From: an uncultured Actinomycetes bacterium
GTDB taxonomy: Bacteria; Actinomycetota; Actinomycetes; Nanopelagicales; Nanopelagicaceae
Direction of reading: 5' to 3'
NCBI GenBank assembly: GCA_903873185.1
Contig: CAIQNN010000012.1
Coordinates: 1-41,720, forward strand
DNA length: 41,720 bases
Within the stretch, counting starts at the first letter, position 1; every line of letters begins with the position of its first letter. The position numbers were made by a program, and so were the translations under genes. Below the pieces are notes generated by a model, which ran no database searches, was not told the origin of the DNA, and worked only from the letters and a program-made list of their open reading frames with translations. Below, in pieces: positions 25,531 to 33,448 of the stretch.

Positions 25531-26976
25531 ATGACCACCCAGTCCTTTAACCCGCGCACAGGTAAAGCCTTTGGACCAGAAATTGCCGACACTTCTGCTT
25601 CGCAGGTTGAACTCATTATTGATAAAGCTGTTGCGGCCTTTGAAAAATGGTCTGCCGCGACTGCGCTTCAGCGCGCCGAAGCGCTAATGGGAATTGCGGA
25701 TGCCTTAGATGCGAATTCGACTTCGTTGGTTGAAATTGCGGATTTGGAAACCGGACTTGGCCTTCCACGCTTAACGGGTGAAATAGGTCGAACTACCTTT
25801 CAACTCCGAGAATTTGCGCGCACTTTAATCGATGGCCGATTTATAAAGTCTGAAGTTGATGCTTTTGCAGATGCGCCGCTACCTGCCGGCCATCCGGAAT
25901 TAATCCGATCTCTTTCTCCTCTTGGAGTTGTTGTCGTCTTTGGCGCCAATAACTTCCCCTTCGCCTTTAGCGTGCTTGGCGGCGATACCGCATCGGCGCT
26001 AGCCGCAGGTTGTGCTGTTATTGCAAAAGCTCATCCGTCACATCCTCAAACCTCAAACCAAGTATTTGCTTTTGCTCAACAGGTATTAGCAGCACAGGGA
26101 TTTAGCGATGCTCTTACGTTGATTCATGGCGTTGAAGCTGGAGTAACCGTCCTAAATTCTCCAAAGGTTAGCGCCGGTGCTTTCACTGGTTCTCGTCGCG
26201 GTGGACGTGCACTATTTGATATTGCGCAATCGCGTGAAACGCCAATTCCATTTTATGGCGAATTGGGAAGCGTGAATCCCGTAATTATTCTCAATTCAGC
26301 AATTACCGACGCGAGCGCCCTAGCTTCGGCATATTTAGATTCACTTCTGCTTGGCAACGGTCAGTTTTGCACCAACCCGAGCATCCTGCTCGTTCCGGCC
26401 AAATCGCCAATGCTCACGGAAATTGAGCGGCAAATATTGGAGCGGAAACCAACACCATTTCTCAGCCCTGGCACCAAAAGCGCCCACGATTCAAATCGTT
26501 TGGAGCTCGCAAAATTATTGGGAAGTGCTGTTGTTCATGGCCAAGAGATTAATGATGGCGGGCTATATTCGGCTCCTGCGATTCTGGTAACTAATGTTGC
26601 CAGCGTTCTCGCTCAGCCAAGAGCGCTGGAAATTGAATGCTTTGGTCCTACTGGTCTCGTTATTACATATGAAAACGTCTCCGAACTCCTCAAAATTATC
26701 GCAAACCTAGAAGGCGCCCTAACTGGATCGGTATTTTCGGCAACAACTGATCCCGATGCTGTGACCTTGTGCAGTGCCCTTGCCAGAAAAGTTGGGCGGC
26801 TCTCTTGGAATTCTTGGCCAACCGGCGTGGCCGTGACAATTGGTCAACACCATGGCGGGCCATACCCAGCTTCTACTTCGCCAATTCATACCTCGGTTGG
26901 ATTGCATGCAATTGTCAGATTCTTGCGCCCAGTTTCCTACCAAAACTTTCCGGCAGAAATTGCCGCAAAACTTTAG
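25531..26976 (+). CDS. NADP-type aldehyde dehydrogenase, alpha-ketoglutaric semialdehyde dehydrogenase-like
   Basis: A 481-residue aldehyde dehydrogenase. Catalytic Cys280 is in GNGQFCTNPS, Glu244 is in FYGELGSVNP, and the cofactor motif is AFTGSRRGG. FGANNFPFAFSVLGGD and AKAHPSHPQTS are typical of the 2,5-dioxovalerate (alpha-ketoglutaric semialdehyde) dehydrogenase branch, which ends oxidative, non-phosphorylating pentose or aldarate breakdown. This fits the sugar dehydrogenase/lactonase pair at the left end of the window, but the distance makes that only a suggestion. The following 110 bases hold a long inverted repeat. Confidence 0.88.
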   Translation: MTTQSFNPRTGKAFGPEIADTSASQVELIIDKAVAAFEKWSAATALQRAEALMGIADALDANSTSLVEIADLETGLGLPRLTGEIGRTTFQLREFARTLIDGRFIKSEVDAFADAPLPAGHPELIRSLSPLGVVVVFGANNFPFAFSVLGGDTASALAAGCAVIAKAHPSHPQTSNQVFAFAQQVLAAQGFSDALTLIHGVEAGVTVLNSPKVSAGAFTGSRRGGRALFDIAQSRETPIPFYGELGSVNPVIILNSAITDASALASAYLDSLLLGNGQFCTNPSILLVPAKSPMLTEIERQILERKPTPFLSPGTKSAHDSNRLELAKLLGSAVVHGQEINDGGLYSAPAILVTNVASVLAQPRALEIECFGPTGLVITYENVSELLKIIANLEGALTGSVFSATTDPDAVTLCSALARKVGRLSWNSWPTGVAVTIGQHHGGPYPASTSPIHTSVGLHAIVRFLRPVSYQNFPAEIAAKL

Positions 26977-27008
26977 CGTTCTTTTATTCAGCGAAGCTGG
27001 GTGAAACC

Positions 27009-27069
27009 AATCTTCGCCAATTCTGCTGGGCCGGCAGGTAGCAAACCTCAGACAGAATTGGCAAAGATT
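27009..27069. repeat. Long inverted repeat between convergent genes
   Basis: AATCTTCGCCAATTCTG (27009-27025) and CAGAATTGGCAAAGATT (27053-27069) match over 16 of 17 bases, with a 27-base spacer that itself holds an AGGT/ACCT mini-hairpin. It lies between the aldehyde dehydrogenase and YCII stops. It may be a bidirectional terminator without a T-run, or one copy of a dispersed element. Confidence 0.6.
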
Positions 27070-27087
27070 CCTGGGTTAAACAAAGAG

Positions 27088-27390
27088 TTACATCGCTCCA
27101 AGTTCGAAGATTTCGATGCTCTGCTTTCCGGCTTTTGCCGAGAGCAGTGGATGTCCCGTGGTCAAAGCCTGTGCTGACGCCAAGTTTGGGGCCTCGATGA
27201 TGGTGTAACCAGTGAAGTTCGTAGCCTTTGCCGTAGAACCGTCATCGACTACTACGCCGCTGGTAGCAAAGGGCGCACCTTCATCAACTAAACCGGCACC
27301 AACTTTTCCAGCCCAGGCTCCCCAAGCGGCGCCAAACTCTGGTGACATTTCAACTTCATGACCGCGATAAAGATACATAAATTTACTCAT
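27088..27390 (-). CDS. YCII-related domain protein
   Basis: A 100-residue protein similar to the YCII/DGPF group: a start such as MSKFMYLYRG, a Gly/Ala-rich helix (AWGAWAGKVGAGLVDEG), TGYTIIEAPNLASAQAL and a short C-terminal strand. These form ferredoxin-like folds of largely unknown activity. The start overlaps the end of the preceding SRPBCC fusion gene by eight bases, making it the third gene of an ArsR-led operon. Confidence 0.78.
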   Translation of the reverse strand: MSKFMYLYRGHEVEMSPEFGAAWGAWAGKVGAGLVDEGAPFATSGVVVDDGSTAKATNFTGYTIIEAPNLASAQALTTGHPLLSAKAGKQSIEIFELGAM

Positions 27391-28360
27391 CTATTTTCCT
27401 TCCGGTAAATGCGATTAATTGCTGAAGTGGCGGGAGCGCTCCCGAGACGGCTATAGCCGGGCCGAAGGCACCGCGGGCGCGGAAATCCTCGGAGATTATG
27501 CGTTTGGAGTTACTAAGGACGTAGTTGGCAACTACATCCGATATCTCGTATGGCTGATTCGTGGCAATTGCGATATCCCAACCATGAATCAATATTTCTT
27601 GTGCGATTAGCCCAGAAACTATGGGCGCTGGAAAAGTAGCAAAGCGCAGATCGATATCGTCAGTTAAGCCTTGTAATCTAAAGGCTTCAATTGTTCGGGC
27701 CGCTAAATTAGCAAAACGCGCCTCTGGAGTTAATTGGGAATCATCAGTTAATTCGAGCCCTAAGCCCCGAGTCAGATTAGAAACTGCGCGGTAAAGATGT
27801 TCAAATAACTGGCCAACATTCATCTCAGGGCAGGGCGTGGGTTTCTCAAAATCTGATGGAGTTACGTTGGCAAGTATTTGTTGGGTCGTTACTAAGACCG
27901 CTTCCAAAATGCTGAACGCATCCAAATTTTCAGGGGCATATTTCCACGGATCAGCAACGTCCTTGCCCGTTGCGCTGTAAGCAACCAGCCGCGCCAAATA
28001 GTGATCCCAACCTTGGGCATGGCCAGCAGCTTGCTCTGCATTCAAGCCATCATGCACAAGTCTTAAATTGGTTCCGCCGCTGACTCCTTCGAGGGTGATC
28101 GTTACGATTGAAGCTCCGGGCGGCAAATCTGATTGACCCTCCCAGCCCCAACTAAGCGTTACTTTCTTTCCGGGAATTAAGTCGACAACATTTCCAGCTG
28201 CACTATGACCTGGAGTAATAGTCCAGCGATATTCCCCGCCTACTTGTAAATCGATGCGCGATGCAACAGTCTTCCATCGTCGAAGTCGTTCTGGTTGAGT
28301 AACCAAGTCATAGACCGCGTATGGATCGAGCGGAATAAAAACCGTTGTATCAAATGCCAT
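27383..28360 (-). CDS. SRPBCC (AHSA1-like) domain fused to a TIGR03086/maleylpyruvate-isomerase-like domain
   Basis: A 325-residue two-domain protein. Residues 1 to about 140 form an SRPBCC/AHSA1-like hydrophobic-pocket domain (VFIPLDPYAVYDLV, RRWKT, KVTLSWGWEG). Residues about 150-325 match the DinB-like TIGR03086/maleylpyruvate-isomerase-type four-helix domain (PTPCPEMNVGQLFEHL, LIAQEILIHGWDIA), whose histidines are possible metal ligands. The ATG overlaps the ArsR stop (TAATG). ArsR, SRPBCC and YCII genes are often grouped in Actinobacteria; these proteins are thought to act on small molecules, but no reaction can be assigned. Confidence 0.85.
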   Translation of the reverse strand: MAFDTTVFIPLDPYAVYDLVTQPERLRRWKTVASRIDLQVGGEYRWTITPGHSAAGNVVDLIPGKKVTLSWGWEGQSDLPPGASIVTITLEGVSGGTNLRLVHDGLNAEQAAGHAQGWDHYLARLVAYSATGKDVADPWKYAPENLDAFSILEAVLVTTQQILANVTPSDFEKPTPCPEMNVGQLFEHLYRAVSNLTRGLGLELTDDSQLTPEARFANLAARTIEAFRLQGLTDDIDLRFATFPAPIVSGLIAQEILIHGWDIAIATNQPYEISDVVANYVLSNSKRIISEDFRARGAFGPAIAVSGALPPLQQLIAFTGRKIDE

Positions 28361-28683
28361 TAGCGCACTCCCTTTTTTCGTTTTGGCACTACTTGTTGGG
28401 CATCAAGAAGTAGCAGATCTACCTCGTTTTGCCAGAATTGGTCTAAAAAGAATTGGTGAAGTTTTGCCATACCGCCAGTCTCAATTTGGTAAATTCGATT
28501 ACGACCCACTTTGCGAGCACTAACCAATCCAGCCTCTTCCAATAGTAAAAGTTGCTGCGATATCGCCGAGCGAGAGACTGGGAAGGTGTCAGAAATTTCC
28601 GAGACCGTCAGCTCTCCCTTCGCCAACAGTTGCAACAGGCGACGGCGGTGTGGTTCGGCAACTAATTCCAATAGGTCGGGCAT
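28360..28683 (-). CDS. ArsR-family transcriptional regulator
   Basis: A 107-residue winged-helix regulator: PHRRRLLQLLAKGELTVSEI, then the recognition helix in SRSAISQQLLLLEEAGLV and the wing GRNRIYQIE. There is no obvious metal-binding Cys pair, so it belongs to the ArsR subgroup that often precedes SRPBCC genes. I prefer the ATG at 28683 because TTGCCA and TAACCT boxes sit at the right distance for a leaderless transcript; GTG at 28701 is the alternative. It leads a three-gene overlapping operon and probably represses it. Confidence 0.85.
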   Translation of the reverse strand: MPDLLELVAEPHRRRLLQLLAKGELTVSEISDTFPVSRSAISQQLLLLEEAGLVSARKVGRNRIYQIETGGMAKLHQFFLDQFWQNEVDLLLLDAQQVVPKRKKGVR

Positions 28684-28720
28684 GCGAGATAGGTTAGCCA
28701 CCGCTAACGCATTATGGCAA
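28684..28720 (-). promoter_or_regulatory. Promoter of the ArsR operon, leaderless spacing
   Basis: On the minus strand: -35 TTGCCA (28720-28715), 18-base spacer, -10 TAACCT (28696-28691), seven bases to the ATG at 28683. It faces away from the promoter of the divergent rhodanese gene. Confidence 0.5.
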
Positions 28721-28755
28721 GAGGTTTCGCCTTAATATTTGGCAAATTTGAGAAT

Positions 28756-28792
28756 TTGGACCCGGTCATCGCCTGACTAGAATCGAGGGGTG
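28756..28792 (+). promoter_or_regulatory. Promoter giving a leaderless transcript starting at the GTG of the rhodanese gene
   Basis: -35 TTGGAC (28756-28761), 16-base spacer, -10 TAGAAT (28778-28783), then six bases to the GTG at 28790. The transcription start should coincide with the start codon. There is no ribosome binding site at a usable distance. Confidence 0.65.
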
Positions 28793-29698
28793 GAACTGCA
28801 GAAAATCATTCTCTATTACGGGTTTACCCCGATCTCAGATCCCGATGCCGTTCGCCTTTGGCAGCAATCCCTCTGCGAATCCTTGGGGCTAAAAGGGCGA
28901 ATCTTGATCTCCCCTCACGGCATAAATGGCACCCTGGGCGGAGATATGTCCGCGCTTAAGAGATATGTGAAGCTGACCAAAGGATATGCCGGGTTTAAGA
29001 AGATTGATTTCAAATGGTCCGAAGGTCTGGGCAATGATTTTCCTCGGCTCAGCGTAAAGGTTCGCAGCGAGCTGGTTGCCTTTGGCGCTCCTACCGAGAT
29101 TACCGTTGACGAAAAAGGTGTCGTCGGTGGCGGGGTGCACTTAAAGCCATACGACGTAGACAAATTAGTTGAAGCGCGGGGCGATGAAGTTGTCTTCTTC
29201 GATGGCCGCAACGCCTTTGAAGCGAAGATTGGAAAGTTCAAGAACGCGATCGTTCCTGATGTAACTACTTCACACGATTTCGTTTCTGAAATTGAAAGTG
29301 GCAAGTACGACCACCTTAAAGATAAGCCGATTGTTACCTACTGCACCGGTGGCATTCGCTGTGAAATTCTTTCATCAGTAATGATCAAGCGCGGTTTTAA
29401 AGAGGTCTACCAAATTGAAGGTGGAATCGTGCGCTACGGCAAGAAGTTCGGCGACCGCAGTCTGTGGGAAGGTTCGCTGTATACGTTCGATGCCCGCATG
29501 GCGATTGACTTTTCAGATGAAACAAAAATTATTGGAGAATGCGAAAAATGCGCAGCACCTACCAAACAGTTCTACAACTGTGCTCGAGTCGCTTGCCACG
29601 AACTTGTCTTACTTTGCGCTGATTGCGCCACCCATGATTCCAGCCGAAGTTGTATTCATGAAAATCTTCCACAACGAGATTCTGAATTGATTGGCTAA
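28790..29698 (+). CDS. trhO: Rhodanese-related sulfurtransferase, tRNA U34 hydroxylase TrhO-like
   Basis: A 302-residue protein of the YceA/TrhO family, which in E. coli and B. subtilis hydroxylates uridine 34 of some tRNAs. The N-terminal domain has [10 protein letters not shown]. The rhodanese domain (about 125-225) carries the active-site Cys185 in [10 protein letters not shown] and a DGRNAFE stretch. The C-terminus has a cysteine-rich, probably zinc-binding segment (CEKCAAP, then CARVACHE and CADCA). Length is usual for the family. A GTG start fits a leaderless message. The MFS gene follows within about ten bases. Confidence 0.9.
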   Translation: MELQKIILYYGFTPISDPDAVRLWQQSLCESLGLKGRILISPHGINGTLGGDMSALKRYVKLTKGYAGFKKIDFKWSEGLGNDFPRLSVKVRSELVAFGAPTEITVDEKGVVGGGVHLKPYDVDKLVEARGDEVVFFDGRNAFEAKIGKFKNAIVPDVTTSHDFVSEIESGKYDHLKDKPIVTYCTGGIRCEILSSVMIKRGFKEVYQIEGGIVRYGKKFGDRSLWEGSLYTFDARMAIDFSDETKIIGECEKCAAPTKQFYNCARVACHELVLLCADCATHDSSRSCIHENLPQRDSELIG

Positions 29699-29705
29699 CT
29701 AAACA

Positions 29706-30875
29706 TTGCGAAAACTTGAGAGTTGGGTGCTGGTAACTCTCTTTAATTCAGTATTGATTCAAGCCAGTACTTATCTATCTCGCCCCATGATCACCTACAA
29801 GTTATTGACCATGCACGCCAACACCTTCGTGGTTGGAAGTTTCGGCGCACTCTATGCCCTATTCCCATTGTTACTGGCGATCCCATTGGGCCGGTGGATA
29901 AATCAATTTGGTGAAGGTCGGTTCATTTTGTATGGCACGGTGATGATTGCACTTTCGACCCTCTTGCTCATGTCAGTAACAGCTACATGGTTGATGGTGT
30001 TTGCAGTGGCAGCCCTTGGTACGGCGCAATTGTTATGCATGGCCGGCGCCCAAGCGCTTTTCGCTAACCGCAGCCCAAATGGAAATTATGAACGCTTCTT
30101 TGGGCTTTACACGTTTAGCGCCGCTCTTGGTCAACTCATAGGACCACTTATTGGAACGGTCGCAGCGGGCTCAAGTGGTGTACTGCCAAAATCAACTAGT
30201 CATGGGTTCTTTGCTGCGGCGATCTTGGCCCTCATTGGAATCGTGCCACTCTATAAATGGTTGCCGATGTCTCCGACTGTTGACGTGAGCGCCAAAGAAT
30301 CTAAGAGCCAAATCAGTTTGGCTCAGGTGCTAAGCAATCCGGGGATGAAAACTGCAATGTTTACCAGCTTGGCAATCTCCTCCAGTGTTGACGTGCTTGT
30401 CGTCTTCTTGCCGGTCTTCGGGAAAGAGCGTGGTTTCTCGGCTGGAGCCATTGGAGTGGTCTTAGCTATTCGAGCTGCTACCTCCATGGTTTTTCGACTT
30501 TTCTTGGCGCCTATGACTGCGAAGTTTGGTTTTAGAAGATTGTTGATCGCTAGCATCGTGGTCTCTTCACTGGCCTGCATCGTGGCCACGACGGCAACCA
30601 ATGTTCTATTCCTGGCAATTGTCATTGCAGTTGCTGGTTTTAGTTTGGGGTTGGGTCAACCCATGACTATGGCGTGGGTATCGCGAATGTCGAAAGACCC
30701 CGAACGTTCCTTTGCTATTTCGGTTCGCTTAGCCGGCAATCGCTTCGGACAGTTCCTCCTGCCCGCAATTGCTGGCGTTGTGGCTGGCGGCTTTGGCGCC
30801 GGTGCGGTATTCATATCTTTGGCGCTTCTGATGGGAAGTTCTGGCGTTTTAGCCCAGACAAAATTGAAAGAATAA
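29706..30875 (+). CDS. MFS transporter
   Basis: A 389-residue transporter with about 11-12 helices and an MFS-type cytoplasmic loop after helix 2 (PLGRWINQFGEGR). It lacks features that would name a substrate; such small drug-efflux-like MFS proteins export metabolites or toxic compounds. The start codon is TTG at 29706, eight bases after the rhodanese stop, so it probably belongs to the same transcript. Confidence 0.85.
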   Translation: MRKLESWVLVTLFNSVLIQASTYLSRPMITYKLLTMHANTFVVGSFGALYALFPLLLAIPLGRWINQFGEGRFILYGTVMIALSTLLLMSVTATWLMVFAVAALGTAQLLCMAGAQALFANRSPNGNYERFFGLYTFSAALGQLIGPLIGTVAAGSSGVLPKSTSHGFFAAAILALIGIVPLYKWLPMSPTVDVSAKESKSQISLAQVLSNPGMKTAMFTSLAISSSVDVLVVFLPVFGKERGFSAGAIGVVLAIRAATSMVFRLFLAPMTAKFGFRRLLIASIVVSSLACIVATTATNVLFLAIVIAVAGFSLGLGQPMTMAWVSRMSKDPERSFAISVRLAGNRFGQFLLPAIAGVVAGGFGAGAVFISLALLMGSSGVLAQTKLKE

Positions 30876-30890
30876 CTAGTTCACCAAACT

Positions 30891-31409
30891 ATGAGCGCTC
30901 TCACTACATTGGCACTGAAAAAATCAGAAAAACCGCGAATAATGGGCGATATGAAGCGCGCGCTATTGATTTCGGCGGGACTTATCGGCGGAACCGGTGC
31001 GGTCTTGGCGATCACCCCGCCACAATTTGGAACTTCACCAACTACCGGGCTGGCAAGTACACTGACGAAAACGGCGACGCCATCTACAAGTACAAAAGCA
31101 ACCTCAAAGCCAGGTACAACAACTGCTGGGGTCTCTGGGACTTTTAGTGGTGCAACGGCTAACACTCAGTTTGGACCAGTTCAAGTTCAGATTGTCGTTC
31201 GGAACGGAAAGATCATTAGTGCCAGCGCATTGCAAGCACCAAGCTCTGGTGGCCGAACCCAACAAATAAATGCACAAGCAATTCCATATTTAATTCAAGA
31301 GACTCTCAAAGCGCAGTCAGCCAATATCCAAGGCGTCGGCGGCGCAAGTTACACCTCCAACGGTTGGGCGCAATCTTTGCAATCTGCAATTACTAAGGCG
31401 GGAATCTAG
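30891..31409 (+). CDS. Secreted FMN-binding domain protein
   Basis: A 172-residue protein. A hydrophobic signal or anchor (MKRALLISAGLIGGTGAVLA) begins at the in-frame ATG at 30951; the longer start at 30891 adds 20 residues. A Thr/Ser/Lys-rich linker (about 48-80) leads to an FMN_bind domain (about 85-172) with GPVQVQIVVRNGKI and GVGGASYTSNGW. The latter matches the site where ApbE attaches FMN to a Ser/Thr in NqrC/RnfG-like proteins. It probably carries covalent flavin outside the membrane in electron transfer. No ApbE or redox partner gene is in the window. Confidence 0.82.
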   Translation: MSALTTLALKKSEKPRIMGDMKRALLISAGLIGGTGAVLAITPPQFGTSPTTGLASTLTKTATPSTSTKATSKPGTTTAGVSGTFSGATANTQFGPVQVQIVVRNGKIISASALQAPSSGGRTQQINAQAIPYLIQETLKAQSANIQGVGGASYTSNGWAQSLQSAITKAGI

Positions 31410-31421
31410 CCCTTCGATTTT

Positions 31422-32033
31422 TTAGTAAGCACCTTCGGGCAATTCAGGTGGCGGCGGGATGTACTCCTGCGACCAGCGTTTAATAAGCAAATCTTGCGCC
31501 TTAATGAAAATCGGAGCGGTGAAAACGATGGTCAGTGCAGTTCCCAGCGTGCCTGGATTGAGAAAAGATTTGTGACCTTTGATTACGCCATAAAGCGAAA
31601 GAACGAAGAAGAAAATTTGAGCATAGAAAGAGAAGTTAAGAACTCGGTAAGCCTTATGACTGTATGGCTTTTTCAGCCGAAAACTTGCCAAAGTGAGTGA
31701 TAGCCAGAAGCCAGCAGTCATAGATAACGAAGTGCCACTGATGAAATCCTGGAAGCTCGTATGTTCCACTGTTGGGATGGCGAACGACAGATTCAAAACA
31801 TCCAAATTCTTCATGATGGTGGAAATATCGTGAAAAAGGAGGGCTACTCCAGCCACCTGGAAAACCAGGAATACGGCAAAGGAGAGCGCAGTTAGGCGGC
31901 GCAGTTCGGCGACTTTGCGGGGCAAGATTGGCATCTCCATCGGCGAAACCTTATCGGGTGAGCGGACCGATGCAACGCCAAGGATGAATATCCGTCCCAA
32001 GGCGCGTGGCAGAACCTTCACCACGGCCGGCAT
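31422..32033 (-). CDS. Multi-pass membrane protein of unknown function
   Basis: A 203-residue protein with a basic N-terminus, about four membrane segments (LTALSFAVFLVFQVAGVALLF, SLSMTAGFWLSLTLASF, FSFYAQIFFFVLSLYGVI, TALTIVFTAPIFI) and a Pro-rich C-terminus. No family is recognised. The ATG at 32033 is preferred to a TTG six codons upstream. It is divergent, at about 40 bases, from a small single-helix membrane protein. Confidence 0.65.
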   Translation of the reverse strand: MPAVVKVLPRALGRIFILGVASVRSPDKVSPMEMPILPRKVAELRRLTALSFAVFLVFQVAGVALLFHDISTIMKNLDVLNLSFAIPTVEHTSFQDFISGTSLSMTAGFWLSLTLASFRLKKPYSHKAYRVLNFSFYAQIFFFVLSLYGVIKGHKSFLNPGTLGTALTIVFTAPIFIKAQDLLIKRWSQEYIPPPPELPEGAY

Positions 32034-32075
32034 GTGCCAAAATTTGCGCAATTGTTCGAAACCCGAGAGGTAACC

Positions 32076-32312
32076 ATGACCAACGATGATCTCCGCGCTG
32101 AACTAGAGCGCTTGAAGAAAGACAATGTCGTCGGTGAAATGACGGCACAAATTTATCTGGACCAGGTAGATGCTTATGTTCCAGAAAAAGTTGAACCGGC
32201 AGTGGCGACGAAGGTAGTTAAAAGTACCTGGAGCAAGCCACGATTGGCGCTTTTAGGAGTCACACTGCTGGTGGCAGGCGTTTTAGTAGGAACGCTTATA
32301 ACCACGAAGTAA
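32076..32312 (+). CDS. Small tail-anchored membrane protein
   Basis: A 78-residue protein with a charged N-terminal half (DDLRAELERLKKDN, likely coiled coil) and one C-terminal membrane helix (ALLGVTLLVAGVLVGTLI). The ATG at 32076 is chosen because AGAGG lies six bases upstream; a longer frame from 32034 is not supported. Function unknown. It converges on the NlpC/P60 gene, with less than ten bases between stops. Confidence 0.7.
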   Translation: MTNDDLRAELERLKKDNVVGEMTAQIYLDQVDAYVPEKVEPAVATKVVKSTWSKPRLALLGVTLLVAGVLVGTLITTK

Positions 32313-32320
32313 GTCGGGAG

Positions 32321-33349
32321 CTAAATTCGTTTCGCCCCGATATAAGGCTCGTAACCAAATCGAGAGCCAAAAGATTCAACCCGAACTCTGGCCCCAGAAT
32401 GGGGGGCATCAACCATCATGCCATTGCCCAGATAAATGCCAACGTGGGTAATTGGGCGACCAAAGAAGACCATGTCACCGGGCTTTAATTGGTTACGTGG
32501 AATAAATTTTCCATACCCGTATTGATAAGCCGCAGAATGTGGCAATGAAACTCCCACCGAACCAAAGGCGCGCATCACCAAACCAGAACAATCCCAATAG
32601 ATCATGCCGGCAGCACCGAAGACATAGCGATCGCCGATCTGCTTTAGCGCAAACTTTAAGGCGCTTGCACCTCTTCCGGAGCCAATTTTATATTTAGCAG
32701 CCTGGGCTATGGAATATTTTTGAGCTTGGCTGTCATTTGCCGCTGCTAGCTTTGCCAGTCTCGCGCGATCGGCCTTGGTTAATTTAGAGAGCAGTTGTTG
32801 GGCAGCTTTTAATTTTGCATTAGCCGCAGTTTGTTGGGCTACAAAACGAGCTCGTGCCGCCTTTACCAACGCCAGCTTGTCATTAACTGTCAGGGAGGTA
32901 GCGACCAACCGCTGTTTTGCAACTTGGTACTTCTTTAGCTGCAATGCCTTCTTCTGCGTGATCATCTCTAACGTTCCAGCTTGCGCCAAATAAAGCGTGG
33001 GGTCCGAGGAGAAGAGAAGTTGCATTCCTTGGCCTAGGCCACCGTTCTTGTACTGCTCGGCGGCAATTGCGCCAAGAGATTTTTGGAAGGAAGAGACGCT
33101 GCTCTGCTGAACCGAGGCTTGCTGTTGGACGCTGGCTAATTTCCGAGACAAATTATTTAAATCAACTTGGGCAGCCTGGGCGCTTTCGGCCAGGCTCGTT
33201 GCTTGCTGTTGTAGCCGCAGAACCTGGGCTTGGACCGAGGCTAGATTGGTGGCTGCATTCGCACTTGGAAGGGCCACGGGTAGCAATAGACCTCCCGCGA
33301 GCACAGCAACCCCAAAATTAATTCTGGGTCGCCGCTGCCAAAAGAACAT
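32321..33349 (-). CDS. Secreted NlpC/P60 peptidoglycan endopeptidase with coiled-coil domain (RipA-like)
   Basis: A 342-residue exported cell-wall hydrolase that cuts peptide stems of peptidoglycan. Residues 1-32 form a signal peptide (cleavage near ANAAT). Residues 35-205 form a long Gln/Ala-rich coiled coil, the autoinhibitory arrangement of RipA-type enzymes. The NlpC/P60 domain (about 225-342) has the catalytic Cys254 (WDCSGL), His302 (THVGIYLG) and third polar residue His317 (DAPHSG). It is likely to act in cell separation. It is divergent from the decaprenyl-phosphoryl-arabinose operon, grouping two envelope functions. Confidence 0.93.
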   Translation of the reverse strand: MFFWQRRPRINFGVAVLAGGLLLPVALPSANAATNLASVQAQVLRLQQQATSLAESAQAAQVDLNNLSRKLASVQQQASVQQSSVSSFQKSLGAIAAEQYKNGGLGQGMQLLFSSDPTLYLAQAGTLEMITQKKALQLKKYQVAKQRLVATSLTVNDKLALVKAARARFVAQQTAANAKLKAAQQLLSKLTKADRARLAKLAAANDSQAQKYSIAQAAKYKIGSGRGASALKFALKQIGDRYVFGAAGMIYWDCSGLVMRAFGSVGVSLPHSAAYQYGYGKFIPRNQLKPGDMVFFGRPITHVGIYLGNGMMVDAPHSGARVRVESFGSRFGYEPYIGAKRI

Positions 33350-33430
33350 CGGATCAGATTAACTGCCATTTCTGAAGATTCCAAAGCATTTTGGGGAGAA
33401 TAAGGCTGAGATCACGCTCACCACAGGTTC

Positions 33431-33448
33431 TATACTGAGAATCTAATG
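33431..33448 (+). promoter_or_regulatory. -10 box of the decaprenyl-phosphoryl-arabinose operon
   Basis: TATACT (33431-33436) lies nine bases before the ATG at 33446, so the leader would be only a few bases long. The -35 region is weak and no ribosome binding site is visible. Confidence 0.5.
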
